64,000 nucleotides of DNA from CAZLMG01 sp964560765 (GCA_964560765.1 CAZLMG010000009.1:62001-126000); one strand, 5' to 3'; shown: positions 17,479 to 26,667, counted from the first letter of the stretch. Translations and numbers: made by a program. Notes: a model not told the origin generated them from the letters alone.

Positions 17479-17973
17479 TCAGCTCCGCATATTGACAAAC
17501 TGCAGGGGCAATCCCAGGCTCTTGTCAGCTTTAAGGTGTTGTATGGCAGCTTGCAGATCGTCAATTTTCTTGCCGGTGACACGCACCTGCTCATCTTGAA
17601 TCTGGGCCTGTACTTTCAATCCGCTGTCCTTGATGGTCTTGGTTACTTTCTTGGCAGTTTCCTTATCAATACCATTCTTCAGCGTCACAACCTGCCGCAG
17701 AATGCGCCCGCCAGCTTCTTCCGCATCAGAATAGTCTAAAAAGCGAATGTCCACTTGCCGCTTCGTTAAGCGCTGTTCGAAAATCTGGACGATCGAGCGC
17801 AGCTTCAATTCATCATCAGCATGAATCGTCACTTTCTTTGCCGTCTTGTCTAATTCGATCTTGGACTGTCCACCGCGAAAATCGAATCGAGTTCCGATTT
17901 CTTTGCTGGTCTGATTCACGGCGTTGTCGATTTCCTGTAGATCGATCTCGGAAACAATATCAAAAGAGGGCAT
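17479..17973 (-). CDS. yajQ: YajQ family nucleotide-binding protein
   Basis: 164 residues, the family length. It starts MPSFDIVSEIDLQEIDNAVN and has the FDFRGG motif and the YajQ ending LPLQFVN. The ATG at 17971-17973 has CGGAG six bases upstream; the frame is open much further upstream but that part has no similarity to the family and runs antisense to the secreted-protein gene. YajQ proteins bind nucleic acid or cyclic di-GMP in characterised relatives. It is probably co-transcribed with ychF, three bases downstream. Confidence 0.93.
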   Translation of the reverse strand: MPSFDIVSEIDLQEIDNAVNQTSKEIGTRFDFRGGQSKIELDKTAKKVTIHADDELKLRSIVQIFEQRLTKRQVDIRFLDYSDAEEAGGRILRQVVTLKNGIDKETAKKVTKTIKDSGLKVQAQIQDEQVRVTGKKIDDLQAAIQHLKADKSLGLPLQFVNMRS

Positions 17974-18002
17974 AATAGCTCCGGGGTCGTGTAGCCACGC
18001 GA

Positions 18003-19196
18003 ATGAATCCAGAAACGTGCATTCATTCCCATACTTTAAAGTCGCTGGTGAGGAAATCACTTTTTGTAGCGCAGACCGGCTTGACACTCGCGACATTGTT
18101 GGCGAGCCAGCTGGCATTTGCATCCCGGAGCCCCTCGACCGGTCGCAATTCCGATACGGCTTCCACAACCCAAGGCAAAGAGCGCACAGCGACCACTGCA
18201 AACTGCCGTAAGCAGGCTTTGAAGCTTCATCGTGCCGGTATCCTTGATCGACCCGCGTTTCGCCAGAGACTGAAACAGTGCCAAACTTCCGACCCTTTGG
18301 CAGAGCAGCGCCGGAACTGCAAGCAGCAGTACCTCTTGGCCGTGAAAAGCGGTGATGCAAAGGCGCGCGCAAGGCTACAAAGGAGCTGCCGTCGGTTGGA
18401 GCAGGTCGGAAATTTTGACGGCACGGACACGGCACCCTTATGGATTCTCGATCACATGGTCGTCTTCGCCGGGGTTCCGTTGCGTATGGGGCTGAATTCG
18501 GTGCCAGAAAACTTAGGGCCCTTTGCATGCGCCCAGGCTCGGGGCGCTGTTGTTGGCTCGGTCGCTCCCGACTTTTTATTTTTCGGACTGTCTGTAAGTA
18601 GATGGCCAGAGCTGGAAAAGATCGAGAAAACATTGCGCTGGAAGAGTTTAGCTCGAGCCGGCGGCGGACTCGGCAAAGATGAACAAGGTCAGCATGTTGC
18701 GGATCTTCCAAGCGGGCTTAGAATTTACCCAAGCACCAACAATCCTCCTCGACCTCCCTGGACTGCGTACCTGCCGCACACATCATGCGCGTTTTCAGGA
18801 AGCAGCGACTCTGCAACTCAAGTCGCTAAGATTTTTGGCTTAGTCCACGCAACTAAGCAGCGATGGCAGCCCTATCTTGGCGCGCAATTTTTTCGTGAGC
18901 GAGGGGCTCCGCAGATGCAAAAGCTGTGGCGGCAAATGCAATCCATCCTCGGCAAAAGTTATGCGTCTCAAGACGGGCCCAACGGTATTAGATGGCTAAC
19001 GAAGGTGCCTCTCACCGAATTCGACGGCGAAGGCGATCCCAAGGGGCTCTGCTCCCCTCCACGTCCTGGCCATGACCTCGTGGTTGGAGCCAAAGCTGCA
19101 GCCAACTCACCAGAAATGGCGGAATATCTGCTGGTGGCGGACATTCCGGCCTACTGTCGCAGCCTCGATATCCTTGCATCGCCCGCCACAAAATAG
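18003..19196 (+). CDS. Secreted protein of unknown function with cysteine-bounded repeats
   Basis: 397 residues, not recognised. A signal peptide is likely (basic RK, hydrophobic stretch to about residue 40, cleavage after AFA). Two successive segments of about 28 residues each begin NC and end near C (CRKQALKLHRAGIL... and CKQQYLLAVKSGDA...), so they look like repeated helical hairpins pinned by disulfides. The remaining 270 residues form a single domain with further cysteines and a conserved-looking PLWILDHMVVFAGVPLRMG stretch. It is divergent from yajQ (29-base gap) and precedes rpsU. A periplasmic or outer-surface location is inferred. Confidence 0.6.
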   Translation: MNPETCIHSHTLKSLVRKSLFVAQTGLTLATLLASQLAFASRSPSTGRNSDTASTTQGKERTATTANCRKQALKLHRAGILDRPAFRQRLKQCQTSDPLAEQRRNCKQQYLLAVKSGDAKARARLQRSCRRLEQVGNFDGTDTAPLWILDHMVVFAGVPLRMGLNSVPENLGPFACAQARGAVVGSVAPDFLFFGLSVSRWPELEKIEKTLRWKSLARAGGGLGKDEQGQHVADLPSGLRIYPSTNNPPRPPWTAYLPHTSCAFSGSSDSATQVAKIFGLVHATKQRWQPYLGAQFFRERGAPQMQKLWRQMQSILGKSYASQDGPNGIRWLTKVPLTEFDGEGDPKGLCSPPRPGHDLVVGAKAAANSPEMAEYLLVADIPAYCRSLDILASPATK

Positions 19197-19240
19197 TAAG
19201 ACCGTCCCCCTTGATTCCAGATATAGGAGATGGAGGTTAC

Positions 19241-19441
19241 ATGCCAGGAATTCGTTTACGAGATGATGAAGGTGTCGAGCGCGCTTTGAAGCGCTTTAAG
19301 AAGCAATGTGAAAAAGCGGGTATCGTGACCGATCTAAAGAAGCGCTCACATTTTGAAAAGCCTTCGATTCGTCTCAAGAAAAAATCAATTTCGGCTCGCA
19401 AGCGCGCCGTGAAGAAACTGCGAAAGTTTGGTCCGAACTAA
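19241..19441 (+). CDS. rpsU: 30S ribosomal protein S21
   Basis: 66 residues from the ATG at 19241, preceded by GGAGATGGAGG. The frame upstream (to 19211) is not part of the family. The basic helical sequence RALKRFKKQCEKAGIVTDLK and the RKKSISARKRAVKKLRK-type C-terminus match S21. It is the first gene of the classic rpsU-dnaG-rpoD macromolecular-synthesis cluster. Confidence 0.92.
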   Translation: MPGIRLRDDEGVERALKRFKKQCEKAGIVTDLKKRSHFEKPSIRLKKKSISARKRAVKKLRKFGPN

Positions 19442-19489
19442 TCGCAAGTTCCGCCGCAACTGATGTAGGCCCCTAGAGGAGACGCACGT

Positions 19490-21307
19490 TTGTCCGATCT
19501 CAACGACGTCAAACTCAGGATTTTAACACAAGTCCCTCTGCGGCAGCTTATCGGCGAGCGCGTCGAATTGTCGAAGCGCTCCAGCTTAACCATGGGCCGC
19601 TGCCCTTTCCACGACGACTCCTCACCGAGCTTTGTTGTCTACGACGACCACTACCATTGCTTTGGCTGCCGAGCCCATGGTGATGCTATCACTTACGTTC
19701 GGCACGTCCAAGGCCTGTCATTCGTCGAAGCCCTGCGTTTTTTAGCGCAAAAGTATCAAATTCCTGCACCGGAACTCGATCGCTCCCAGCAAGACGACGT
19801 CCAACAGCGACGTATGAGCTCACTCTATCGCGCCATGGCGGCTGCCCAAGATGTGTTTGTTAGCGACCTACAGACTGACTTGGGTCGAAGCGCTCGCCAA
19901 TATCTGCTCGACCGCGGCTTTACGACGGAAAGCATCCAGGACTTTGGCTTTGGGTTTGCACGCGATAGTTTTCACCACGTCATAGAGCAATTGGGACGAA
20001 AAGGCTTTCGGCCTGATGATTTGCTGCGCTGCTCCTTGGCTACCAGTTCCGAAAAGACACAAAGGCCGTTTGCGTTTTTTCGCAGTCGCCTCATGATTCC
20101 GATCCGTGATTCGTTCGGCCGCATTATTGGCTTTGGCGGTCGTACTTTGAGCAACGATCCCGCCAAATATATCAACTCCAAGGAATCCGAACTCTACGAT
20201 AAATCGCGCACCCTATTTGGTTTGGATCGAGCCAAAGAATCCATCCGTCGCCGCGACTCGGCGGTCATGGTAGAAGGCTACATGGACGCTATGCAACTTT
20301 GGCAGCATGGCTTCCCCGAAACCATTGCCTGCCTTGGCACAGCGCTAACGCTGCAGCAGCTGACTTTGCTGGCGAATTTCTGCAAACGAGTAACGATCAT
20401 TTTCGATGGCGATGCCGCCGGCAACAACGCCATGTTGCGCACAGTCCTGATTGCCCAGCAGGTTCCCCAATTGGAAGTGCGGGTGGCTGTCCTGCCGGAA
20501 GGCGACGACCCTGACACTTATGTGCGTAAAGTAGGGCATGACGGATTTCGCACGTTTCTCAACAAGGCCGAGAGCCTGCTGGACTTCGCCATCACACGCA
20601 AAATCCGAGAAACGCATACTCTGGGCAAGGCGGAGTTGATCGAGAATGAACTCTTCCCCTGGGTGCTGCAAGTTCGCGAAGATCTGAAAAAGACCCTACT
20701 CCTACAGAGGATTGCCCAACTTTCCGGTATTCCCTTCGCTGGTATCCAATCCAATTGGCAGCGTTGGCAACACCAGCAACAATCGCAGCCGGCCAACCAG
20801 GCCGCACGGGCGGCAACGTCCTCGACCAACGCCCCAACTCGTTCGCAAGCCGCCGTGAAGTTTACCCAGCGCGAGTTAGAAGTCTTTGGCCACCTGTACT
20901 TCGCCGAGCCCAGCGATGTAAATGTCTTCGAGCTTCGCCCCCAGTTGCTACGATTTTTACAACTGGATGACGCCTATTCCGGATTTCTCGATGAAATCCT
21001 CGAGGCCCTGGCTGCGCAAAAAGCTCCACGCAATTGCGATCGAGGCAGCTGGTTCTGGTCCAGCGACACGCGCATTCAGGGACTGCTGGAGCAGCTTGAA
21101 CGTCGCGCCGCTGCTTTCTCCACAACCCAGCGACGACGGGCTTTGGAAACGTTGCTGCGCGCTTACGCACAAACCGAACGAACCGGTGCCCGCTCGCAGC
21201 TACGCGCCCAGCTGATGAACGCTGATCCGGAGCAACAGCGCCAAATCCTTAGCACTATTGCCGAACTAAACAAAGAAATCGCTGATTTAGAATCTAATAA
21301 AAACTAA
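19490..21307 (+). CDS. dnaG: DNA primase
   Basis: 605 residues starting with TTG, preceded by AGAGGAG at a good distance. The N-terminal CHC2 zinc-binding domain has C38, H41, C57 and C60 (CPFHDDSSPSF ... HCFGCRAHGD). The primase core has GFGGRTL, the TOPRIM acidic motif MVEGYMDA, and FDGDAAG. A C-terminal region of about 170 residues, after a Gln/Ala-rich linker, is the expected DnaB-interacting domain. It makes RNA primers at the replication fork. The TTG start may keep expression low, as is usual for this gene. Confidence 0.96.
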   Translation: MSDLNDVKLRILTQVPLRQLIGERVELSKRSSLTMGRCPFHDDSSPSFVVYDDHYHCFGCRAHGDAITYVRHVQGLSFVEALRFLAQKYQIPAPELDRSQQDDVQQRRMSSLYRAMAAAQDVFVSDLQTDLGRSARQYLLDRGFTTESIQDFGFGFARDSFHHVIEQLGRKGFRPDDLLRCSLATSSEKTQRPFAFFRSRLMIPIRDSFGRIIGFGGRTLSNDPAKYINSKESELYDKSRTLFGLDRAKESIRRRDSAVMVEGYMDAMQLWQHGFPETIACLGTALTLQQLTLLANFCKRVTIIFDGDAAGNNAMLRTVLIAQQVPQLEVRVAVLPEGDDPDTYVRKVGHDGFRTFLNKAESLLDFAITRKIRETHTLGKAELIENELFPWVLQVREDLKKTLLLQRIAQLSGIPFAGIQSNWQRWQHQQQSQPANQAARAATSSTNAPTRSQAAVKFTQRELEVFGHLYFAEPSDVNVFELRPQLLRFLQLDDAYSGFLDEILEALAAQKAPRNCDRGSWFWSSDTRIQGLLEQLERRAAAFSTTQRRRALETLLRAYAQTERTGARSQLRAQLMNADPEQQRQILSTIAELNKEIADLESNKN

Positions 21308-21537
21308 TCATGAAAGTAATGGTTATTTTATGCTTGCATAAAGTGGCTCATTTGGGATATGTGGCACATCCTGGAGTTGTTTTGTGTATTTTTGCTGTGA
21401 TACCTGGACAATTCCGGTAATCTCATCGCCCGTATCACGCAGATATGCGGACGGATTCGCAGCTTGGAACGGACTCACTTATCGTTTCCCTGGCTGCAAG
21501 TCACGTGTCCGCCCATCATCGAGAGGAACGCACGCGT
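21308..21537 (+). promoter_or_regulatory. dnaG-rpoD intergenic region with a 16-base palindrome
   Basis: 230 bases without a gene. Just after the dnaG stop is a perfect inverted repeat at 21327-21342 (TTTATGC, TT, GCATAAA). It has no following U-tract, so it looks more like an operator or RNA hairpin than a terminator. TTGCAT at 21335 could serve as a -35 box but no good -10 box follows. The rpoD ribosome site GAGAGGA is near 21521-21527. Confidence 0.4.
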
Positions 21538-23946
21538 ATGGCTAAGAAGAAGGCTGCAAAGACTGTAACAAAGGCGAAAGCCCCGAGCGCCCCGAAGGCG
21601 AGTTCGAAGGGATCTTCGTCCAAGAACAAGCCAAATAAAGCCACGCGTAGCGCTAAGCTGCCTGCTGCAAGCAAGGCCAAAGCCAAGCCGGCGGCAAAGT
21701 CGTCCGCCAGCAGCATTAGCAAATTGAGCTCGGTTGCTCGTAAGTTGGCCGCTTCTCTCGCTACCAAAGGCACTGCTAGCAGCAAGAAGAAAGCTGCACC
21801 CGCGAAGAAGGTCGCTAAAAAGGCGACTCCGGCGCGCAAGCCTGCGGCTGCTAAGCCCGCTGCCAAAAAGAAGGCAACGAAAAAAGTCGAAGCTCGCGCG
21901 CCCATCGCCAAGAAGACGGCTCGCAAGGTTGTCGCCAAGGCTCCCGTCGAAAAAAAGGCCGCAAATAAAGCCAAGGAAAAGGAAGCCGCTGCACTCGCCA
22001 AGAAGGAGGCCGCTGCCGCCAAGATTGCCGAAAAATTAGCGGCAAAAGCTGCGAAAATTGCCGCCAAAGAGGCAGCAAAGGCGGCGGAAGAAGAAGCGCG
22101 GGTACCGAAAAAGCGCGGCCGTCGGCAAACTTTTGGTATCACCGCAAAAAATAAGTTGATCGCGACCTTGAAAAAGCAAGCGAAGCAACGTGGCGAGCTG
22201 ACTTTCGATGACGTGCGCCGTGCAATTCCCGAACAATACCTGACCCCAGAAGCGGTCAGCGAAGTTGTTGCTGGACTTCGTTCCAAGAAGGTTCAGCTGG
22301 TCGAGCCAGGTCCAGCTCCGCGCGAGCGAGGAGAAGGTCGCTCTATTGAAGGTGCAACTCGTGGGGACTTTGAATTGGACGAAGTCCCCGTACTCGATGA
22401 GGAACTCGACACCGAAGCGGCCGCCGAGGATTCGGATGAAGTCGTTGTTGCCGATGAAGAGAAGCCGGTAGCTGAAGTCACTTCTGATTCTGCACTCGGC
22501 AAATCCAACGACCCCGTGCGCATTTACCTGCGCAAAATGGGCAGCGTCGCTCTCTTGTCGCGTGAAGGCGAAGTTGTCATCGCCAAGAAAATTGAAAATG
22601 AAGAGAACAATATTCTGCAGCGCGTCTTGCGCTTGCCCCTCGGCCGCGAAGCCGTTGTCGATATGGCCCGACGCTTTGTCGCCGACGAAGTCCGCATGAA
22701 GATGTTCATCAAAGGGTTTGATGACGACGAAGCCTCTTCGAACGAACAAGAGCACGCCGAGAAAGTTCGCGAGCAGACAAAAGAATTCCTGAAGATCTAC
22801 GATAAGTTTGAGGCTTTGGCTAAGACTCCTGCCGCAAAAATGGCAGCGAAAGACCAGGCAAAACTCGTCGAGCTTGAGGAAAAGGTCTTTGGCGCCCTGC
22901 GAGATCTCAATATCAACCGCAAACTGTTGCTAAACACCATCGATCGCCTTGCGGAATACGCCAATACCATTCGTGAAGCCCGGCAAGACATGGCTTACTA
23001 CTCTCGCCGTATGGACACCGCCGAGGATGAGTTGGCGAAGCACATCGCCGCATCTCCTGACGTGCCGTTTGGCAAGGCAGGTGACCGTGAATGGCAGCGC
23101 GTAGTGCGTAACTTCCAAGCGGCGCAAGATGCGATTCGTCGTTGCTTTGAAGAGAGCAAACTCGACGCCAGTGAAATCACCGCCGCTTACGCCGAACTTG
23201 CCGACCTACGTATGCGCGCCGAGGCCGCAAAGCGTGAGTTGGTCGAAGCAAACTTGCGCTTGGTGGTTTCCATCGCCAAGAAATACACCAACCGTGGCCT
23301 ACAATTCCTGGATCTCATTCAGGAAGGAAATATCGGCTTGATGAAGGCCGTCGAGAAATTCGAGTATCGTCGGGGTTATAAATTCTCCACGTATGCGACG
23401 TGGTGGATTCGCCAAGCAATCACTCGCGCCATCGCCGACCAGGCACGCACGATCCGAATTCCCGTACATATGATTGAAACCATCAATAAGCTGATCCGCA
23501 CCAGCCGCTATCTCGTCCAGGAAATGGGACGTGAACCGACTCCAGAAGAGATCGCGGCACGCATGGAAATGTCTGTGGATAAAGTTCGCAAGGTCTTGAA
23601 GATCGCTGTTGAGCCAATTTCCCTGGAAACTCCCATCGGCGAGGAAGAGGACAACCATATTGGCGATTTCTTGGAAGATAAGTCGCAGTCTAGCCCGTCT
23701 GACGCCGTGCTAGACCAGAGCCTATCAGAACAAACCTCCAAAGCGCTGGCGACTCTCACCCCACGTGAAGAGAAAGTACTACGGATGCGCTTTGGCATTG
23801 GTGAGAAGAGCGACCATACGCTTGAGGAAGTAGGACAGAACTTTGACGTGACGCGCGAGCGTATCCGGCAGATTGAGGCCAAGGCTCTGCGCAAGCTCAG
23901 GCATCCGGCCCGCAGCAAGAAATTGCGAGCGTTCATCGAGTCCTAG
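21538..23946 (+). CDS. rpoD: Housekeeping RNA polymerase sigma-70 factor with histone-H1-like N-terminal extension
   Basis: 802 residues from the ATG at 21538; the frame continues upstream to 21445 without a matching ribosome site. Residues 1 to about 195 are Lys/Ala-rich with many AAKK/AKKA units, like histone H1 or the C-terminus of eukaryotic linker histones. Region 1.1-like helices follow (FGITAKNKLIATLKKQAKQ), an acidic linker, region 1.2 (DPVRIYLRKMGSVALLSREG), then full region 2 (GYKFSTYATWWIRQAITRA), region 3 and region 4 with RERIRQIEAKALRKLRHP. It directs core polymerase to -10/-35 promoters. The basic extension is not part of normal RpoD of proteobacteria, though actinobacterial SigA carries an analogous one. 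Confidence 0.95.
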   Translation: MAKKKAAKTVTKAKAPSAPKASSKGSSSKNKPNKATRSAKLPAASKAKAKPAAKSSASSISKLSSVARKLAASLATKGTASSKKKAAPAKKVAKKATPARKPAAAKPAAKKKATKKVEARAPIAKKTARKVVAKAPVEKKAANKAKEKEAAALAKKEAAAAKIAEKLAAKAAKIAAKEAAKAAEEEARVPKKRGRRQTFGITAKNKLIATLKKQAKQRGELTFDDVRRAIPEQYLTPEAVSEVVAGLRSKKVQLVEPGPAPRERGEGRSIEGATRGDFELDEVPVLDEELDTEAAAEDSDEVVVADEEKPVAEVTSDSALGKSNDPVRIYLRKMGSVALLSREGEVVIAKKIENEENNILQRVLRLPLGREAVVDMARRFVADEVRMKMFIKGFDDDEASSNEQEHAEKVREQTKEFLKIYDKFEALAKTPAAKMAAKDQAKLVELEEKVFGALRDLNINRKLLLNTIDRLAEYANTIREARQDMAYYSRRMDTAEDELAKHIAASPDVPFGKAGDREWQRVVRNFQAAQDAIRRCFEESKLDASEITAAYAELADLRMRAEAAKRELVEANLRLVVSIAKKYTNRGLQFLDLIQEGNIGLMKAVEKFEYRRGYKFSTYATWWIRQAITRAIADQARTIRIPVHMIETINKLIRTSRYLVQEMGREPTPEEIAARMEMSVDKVRKVLKIAVEPISLETPIGEEEDNHIGDFLEDKSQSSPSDAVLDQSLSEQTSKALATLTPREEKVLRMRFGIGEKSDHTLEEVGQNFDVTRERIRQIEAKALRKLRHPARSKKLRAFIES

Positions 23947-23962
23947 TCGTTTGCTTGATATC

Positions 23963-24005
23963 GCAGAGGTTGCAGGGGATCCTTAGATTCCTCCGCAGCC
24001 TCTGT
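23963..24005. terminator. Candidate bidirectional terminator hairpin after rpoD
   Basis: GCAGAGGTTGC and GCAGCCTCTG pair over about ten bases (one G-U) around a loop with further GGGG/CCTC pairing. It lies between rpoD and the convergent lipoprotein gene, whose stop falls inside it. A short run TCTTTC follows on the plus strand. Confidence 0.5.
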
Positions 24006-24723
24006 CTTTCACCCAATTATCCAAAGTACACGGCGAGCCCGTCATCTTGAGATTCAAGATGGTGATGGATTTTGCTTCGTTAACCGAAAAGAGCAGAATG
24101 ATGTCGTCGGTACTGTGATAGTCACCGGCGTCATGATGGACCCCATTCTCATAACCAAACGCCACCGACGCTCCCGGCTGCGCTAGGCCCATCATTTGCG
24201 ATGAATTCGCCTGCGGAGTATGAACCTGTCCATCCGAGTTGGCGCGGAGATCGAGAGCACAATCGAAACCCTTGCGACAATAGCCATCGAGTACAGTTGA
24301 ATTACCCTTGTTTGCTGGACGCCATGACTGCCAAGTGCCGTCGGGCTTTTTGAAGTCTATAACAACATCATCGTGACTACCATCCACACGCAATGCGGTT
24401 ACCGTAATCGCCGCATTGTTATCGATGGTGATTTCGCCAGTGCCAATGTTGATTTCACCACCACCGTTAGGATTGATGATCGTTCCCGGACCCATGGTAA
24501 TCGGACCGCCGCTAGCGGTGCCGCCGCCCTGATTGATCAATTCAGGATTCAATGAACCGTATTGCTGCGGGTTGTTGCCCGCGCCATTCGCCGAGCCGTT
24601 GCCTCCATCGCGGAAGCGACCGCTGCCACCGCTACCCATTCCCAAAAATCCCGATTCAGAACATGATGTTAAGAAGAGGGCCAGGATAACGCTCTGGCTC
24701 ATGGCGGAATGGTTAAGGCTCAT
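23983..24723 (-). CDS. Predicted lipoprotein of unknown function
   Basis: 246 residues, not recognised. The start is fixed by AAGGAG six bases before the ATG. Lipobox FLTSC at residues 17-21 gives an N-terminal lipid anchor. A Gly/Asn/Ser-rich linker (about 25-90) with a repeated Gly-rich pattern leads to a globular beta-rich domain of about 150 residues that contains four cysteines (near CRKGFDC and CTLDNWVKDRGC), probably paired. It converges on rpoD. An outer-membrane surface location is inferred. Confidence 0.65.
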   Translation of the reverse strand: MSLNHSAMSQSVILALFLTSCSESGFLGMGSGGSGRFRDGGNGSANGAGNNPQQYGSLNPELINQGGGTASGGPITMGPGTIINPNGGGEINIGTGEITIDNNAAITVTALRVDGSHDDVVIDFKKPDGTWQSWRPANKGNSTVLDGYCRKGFDCALDLRANSDGQVHTPQANSSQMMGLAQPGASVAFGYENGVHHDAGDYHSTDDIILLFSVNEAKSITILNLKMTGSPCTLDNWVKDRGCGGI

Positions 24724-24885
24724 TTCTTTCTCCTTGAAGGTCCGGCCTTTTGTTTATCGGCAATTCTAGGTAGAAACTTGAGAATAGAAAAACATCACGC
24801 AGTATCCGTTGTATTCACTGAATGTTGCGTCGCGATCAACTGCCTTTTTTTTCTGCCTGATTTCATCTTGGACCGAGGAAAAACG

Positions 24886-25242
24886 ATGCTGGATCTAAAA
24901 AAGCTGAAGGAATTTCAGCGTCAATTTGTCAAAGAGCGTGAATGGGAGCAATTCCACACTCCCAAGAACTTGGTCATGGCTTTGGCTGGCGAAAGTGGCG
25001 AGCTTCTGGAAATTTTTCAGTGGCTGCGTGATACGGAAGCGCAAGAGATCATGAACTCGCAGAGCCAGAATGAAAAAATTCAGGATGAGTTGGCGGACAT
25101 TTTCTTTTACCTGGTTCGCCTTAGTGATGTGCTAGGCGTCGATCTCGAGGCTGCATTTTGGAATAAGATGCGCAAGAACGCCGAAAAGTACCCGGTGCAT
25201 TTGGCCAAAGGCAAGGCTACGAAGTACACCGATCTAAAGTGA
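24886..25242 (+). CDS. MazG-like nucleotide pyrophosphohydrolase (dCTPase type)
   Basis: 118 residues from the ATG at 24886 (CGAGGAA upstream); the upstream frame to 24709 is not part of the family. The all-alpha NTP-PPase metal site is visible: GESGELLEIFQW (EExxE-type) and DELADIFFYLVRLSD (ExxD). Family members cleave (d)NTPs to monophosphates and often clean up non-canonical or excess dCTP. It overlaps the convergent ATP-grasp gene by nine bases. Confidence 0.88.
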   Translation: MLDLKKLKEFQRQFVKEREWEQFHTPKNLVMALAGESGELLEIFQWLRDTEAQEIMNSQSQNEKIQDELADIFFYLVRLSDVLGVDLEAAFWNKMRKNAEKYPVHLAKGKATKYTDLK

Positions 25243-26604
25243 TCCATCTTCTTCGATAAGGAATGGAGCTAGACCGCCCCCTGTCCCAATATTGACGATC
25301 GGCGATGGGGAGATACGACTAACTCCACCCGTGCATATGCGGGCAGCTCGCGTATTCAGAAAGATGGAGGCGTCGTACCAAGCATCCCACTCGGTCAAGC
25401 CTGAAGCGGTCAAAACCGGTGTTCTTCGCTGTGCTCCCGACATCCTCTCTTGCGCGATCCACAAACTCTGGTCGTCCTCTACAGCCCAGCGAAAGAATTC
25501 TGCCGCTGTCGTTGTCTCGCTCTTTCCCCTCAGCGCTCCCAGACGGCGCTGCACCGTCTCGGCGTGCCATTCATCGCCCATGATCACTTGGTGCCCTCCA
25601 TAACCGACGCTGCGCTTGAACACCATCTTGGTCCATCGGTCCTGCAGTGCCTCAAGCGTTGCGCCTCCGAGTGACAGTATTCGACTCCAGGGTACTCGTC
25701 GTTGGATAGCATCGATCTCCCTTCGATCCAATCCCACGAGCTTACGCAGATCCGCTTCGCTAGCGATGTGGCTCACCAAAGCCAGGAAAGCTTTGGCTTC
25801 ATAATGCGCACTCATGGGATTGTAGACATGGCTTTCGCGATTATGTTTCAAAGGCTGGCTGAGTGGGTGCCCCTCCAGCCGCCAGGCAAAGATGTGCCTG
25901 TAGACAATGTCGATTGGCTCACCACCAACACGCCATGCACCGCCCTCGCGCAGCAAGGTGTCAGGAGTGGCCAAAAATGTCTCGACTCCAGCTCGCCTCC
26001 ACTCTTGCACATACCACTTCAGCTCGCCCAGTTGACTATCTCCAGCTCGGTGCAAGATCGCGATCCGCGGCGAGCTCTGGACGCCCCCATCTAGCTGATA
26101 GATCGCACGCAAACTCTGCAATAGCTCGTTGGTGTTGCTCTGCATCGCTGCACTCCCCAAGGTACCACCGGCGGCCGACCAGGCTTGCAGCACATTGTCG
26201 CTGTAGGCCTGCATCGCGGGAATGGTGCAGTTGACCTCAATGATCTTAATCTCCTCCCCATGCCAGAAAAGATCCATGCGCAAGGTTGCGTGCCCCCAAG
26301 AGGCCGATGGGGCGCAAAGTGCAGCCTCGACTTCAAGAGGAGAAAGGCCAGCCAAAACCTTCGCGCGCAACGTCGCCTGCTCAGCAGCATGCAACCAAGA
26401 CATCACCTTGGGAAATGCACTTATAACCGCGTGCGCATCTTTCACGAGGTCGTTCCAATGACGACGCGTAACTCGAGTTGGCGTCAGCGCCGCAGGTATA
26501 GGGAGCCAACTTGCGGCATCTTGCTGAAACACGGCGACTCGTCGCGATCTAAGTTCTTCAGCATACGCACGTGGGTCAATTTTATGTTCCATCGACATCC
26601 GCAT
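25234..26604 (-). CDS. Circularly permuted ATP-grasp family protein
   Basis: 456 residues. Features of the glutathionylspermidine-synthase-like, circularly permuted ATP-grasp proteins are visible: LRMDLFWHG followed by IKIIEVNCTIPAMQAYSDN, then IDIVYRHIFAW, a Lys-Gly loop FKRSVGYGGHQVIMG, and a C-terminal GGVSRISPSP. Such enzymes join a carboxylate to an amine or thiol with ATP. No substrate can be named. It stands alone, convergent with the MazG-like gene. Similar genes of unknown role occur widely in environmental bacteria. Confidence 0.65.
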   Translation of the reverse strand: MRMSMEHKIDPRAYAEELRSRRVAVFQQDAASWLPIPAALTPTRVTRRHWNDLVKDAHAVISAFPKVMSWLHAAEQATLRAKVLAGLSPLEVEAALCAPSASWGHATLRMDLFWHGEEIKIIEVNCTIPAMQAYSDNVLQAWSAAGGTLGSAAMQSNTNELLQSLRAIYQLDGGVQSSPRIAILHRAGDSQLGELKWYVQEWRRAGVETFLATPDTLLREGGAWRVGGEPIDIVYRHIFAWRLEGHPLSQPLKHNRESHVYNPMSAHYEAKAFLALVSHIASEADLRKLVGLDRREIDAIQRRVPWSRILSLGGATLEALQDRWTKMVFKRSVGYGGHQVIMGDEWHAETVQRRLGALRGKSETTTAAEFFRWAVEDDQSLWIAQERMSGAQRRTPVLTASGLTEWDAWYDASIFLNTRAARICTGGVSRISPSPIVNIGTGGGLAPFLIEEDGSL

Positions 26605-26667
26605 ATTGTCTAATCTTGTTATCGATCGGCGGTTACCTGCGGCTTGCGGCCACAGATTTGCAGTACA

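Noticed and set aside
17974..18711. Upstream extension of the yajQ frame to a 410-residue protein
   Set aside because: The extra part is antisense to the secreted-protein gene, lacks similarity to YajQ, and the ATG at 17973 has a proper ribosome site and the known family start.
21516..22286. Long minus-strand frame opposite the RpoD extension, rich in Ala, Phe and Leu
   Set aside because: It is the mirror of Lys/Ala codons on the plus strand; no ribosome site or independent signal. The same applies to 63084-63392 opposite the H1-like gene.
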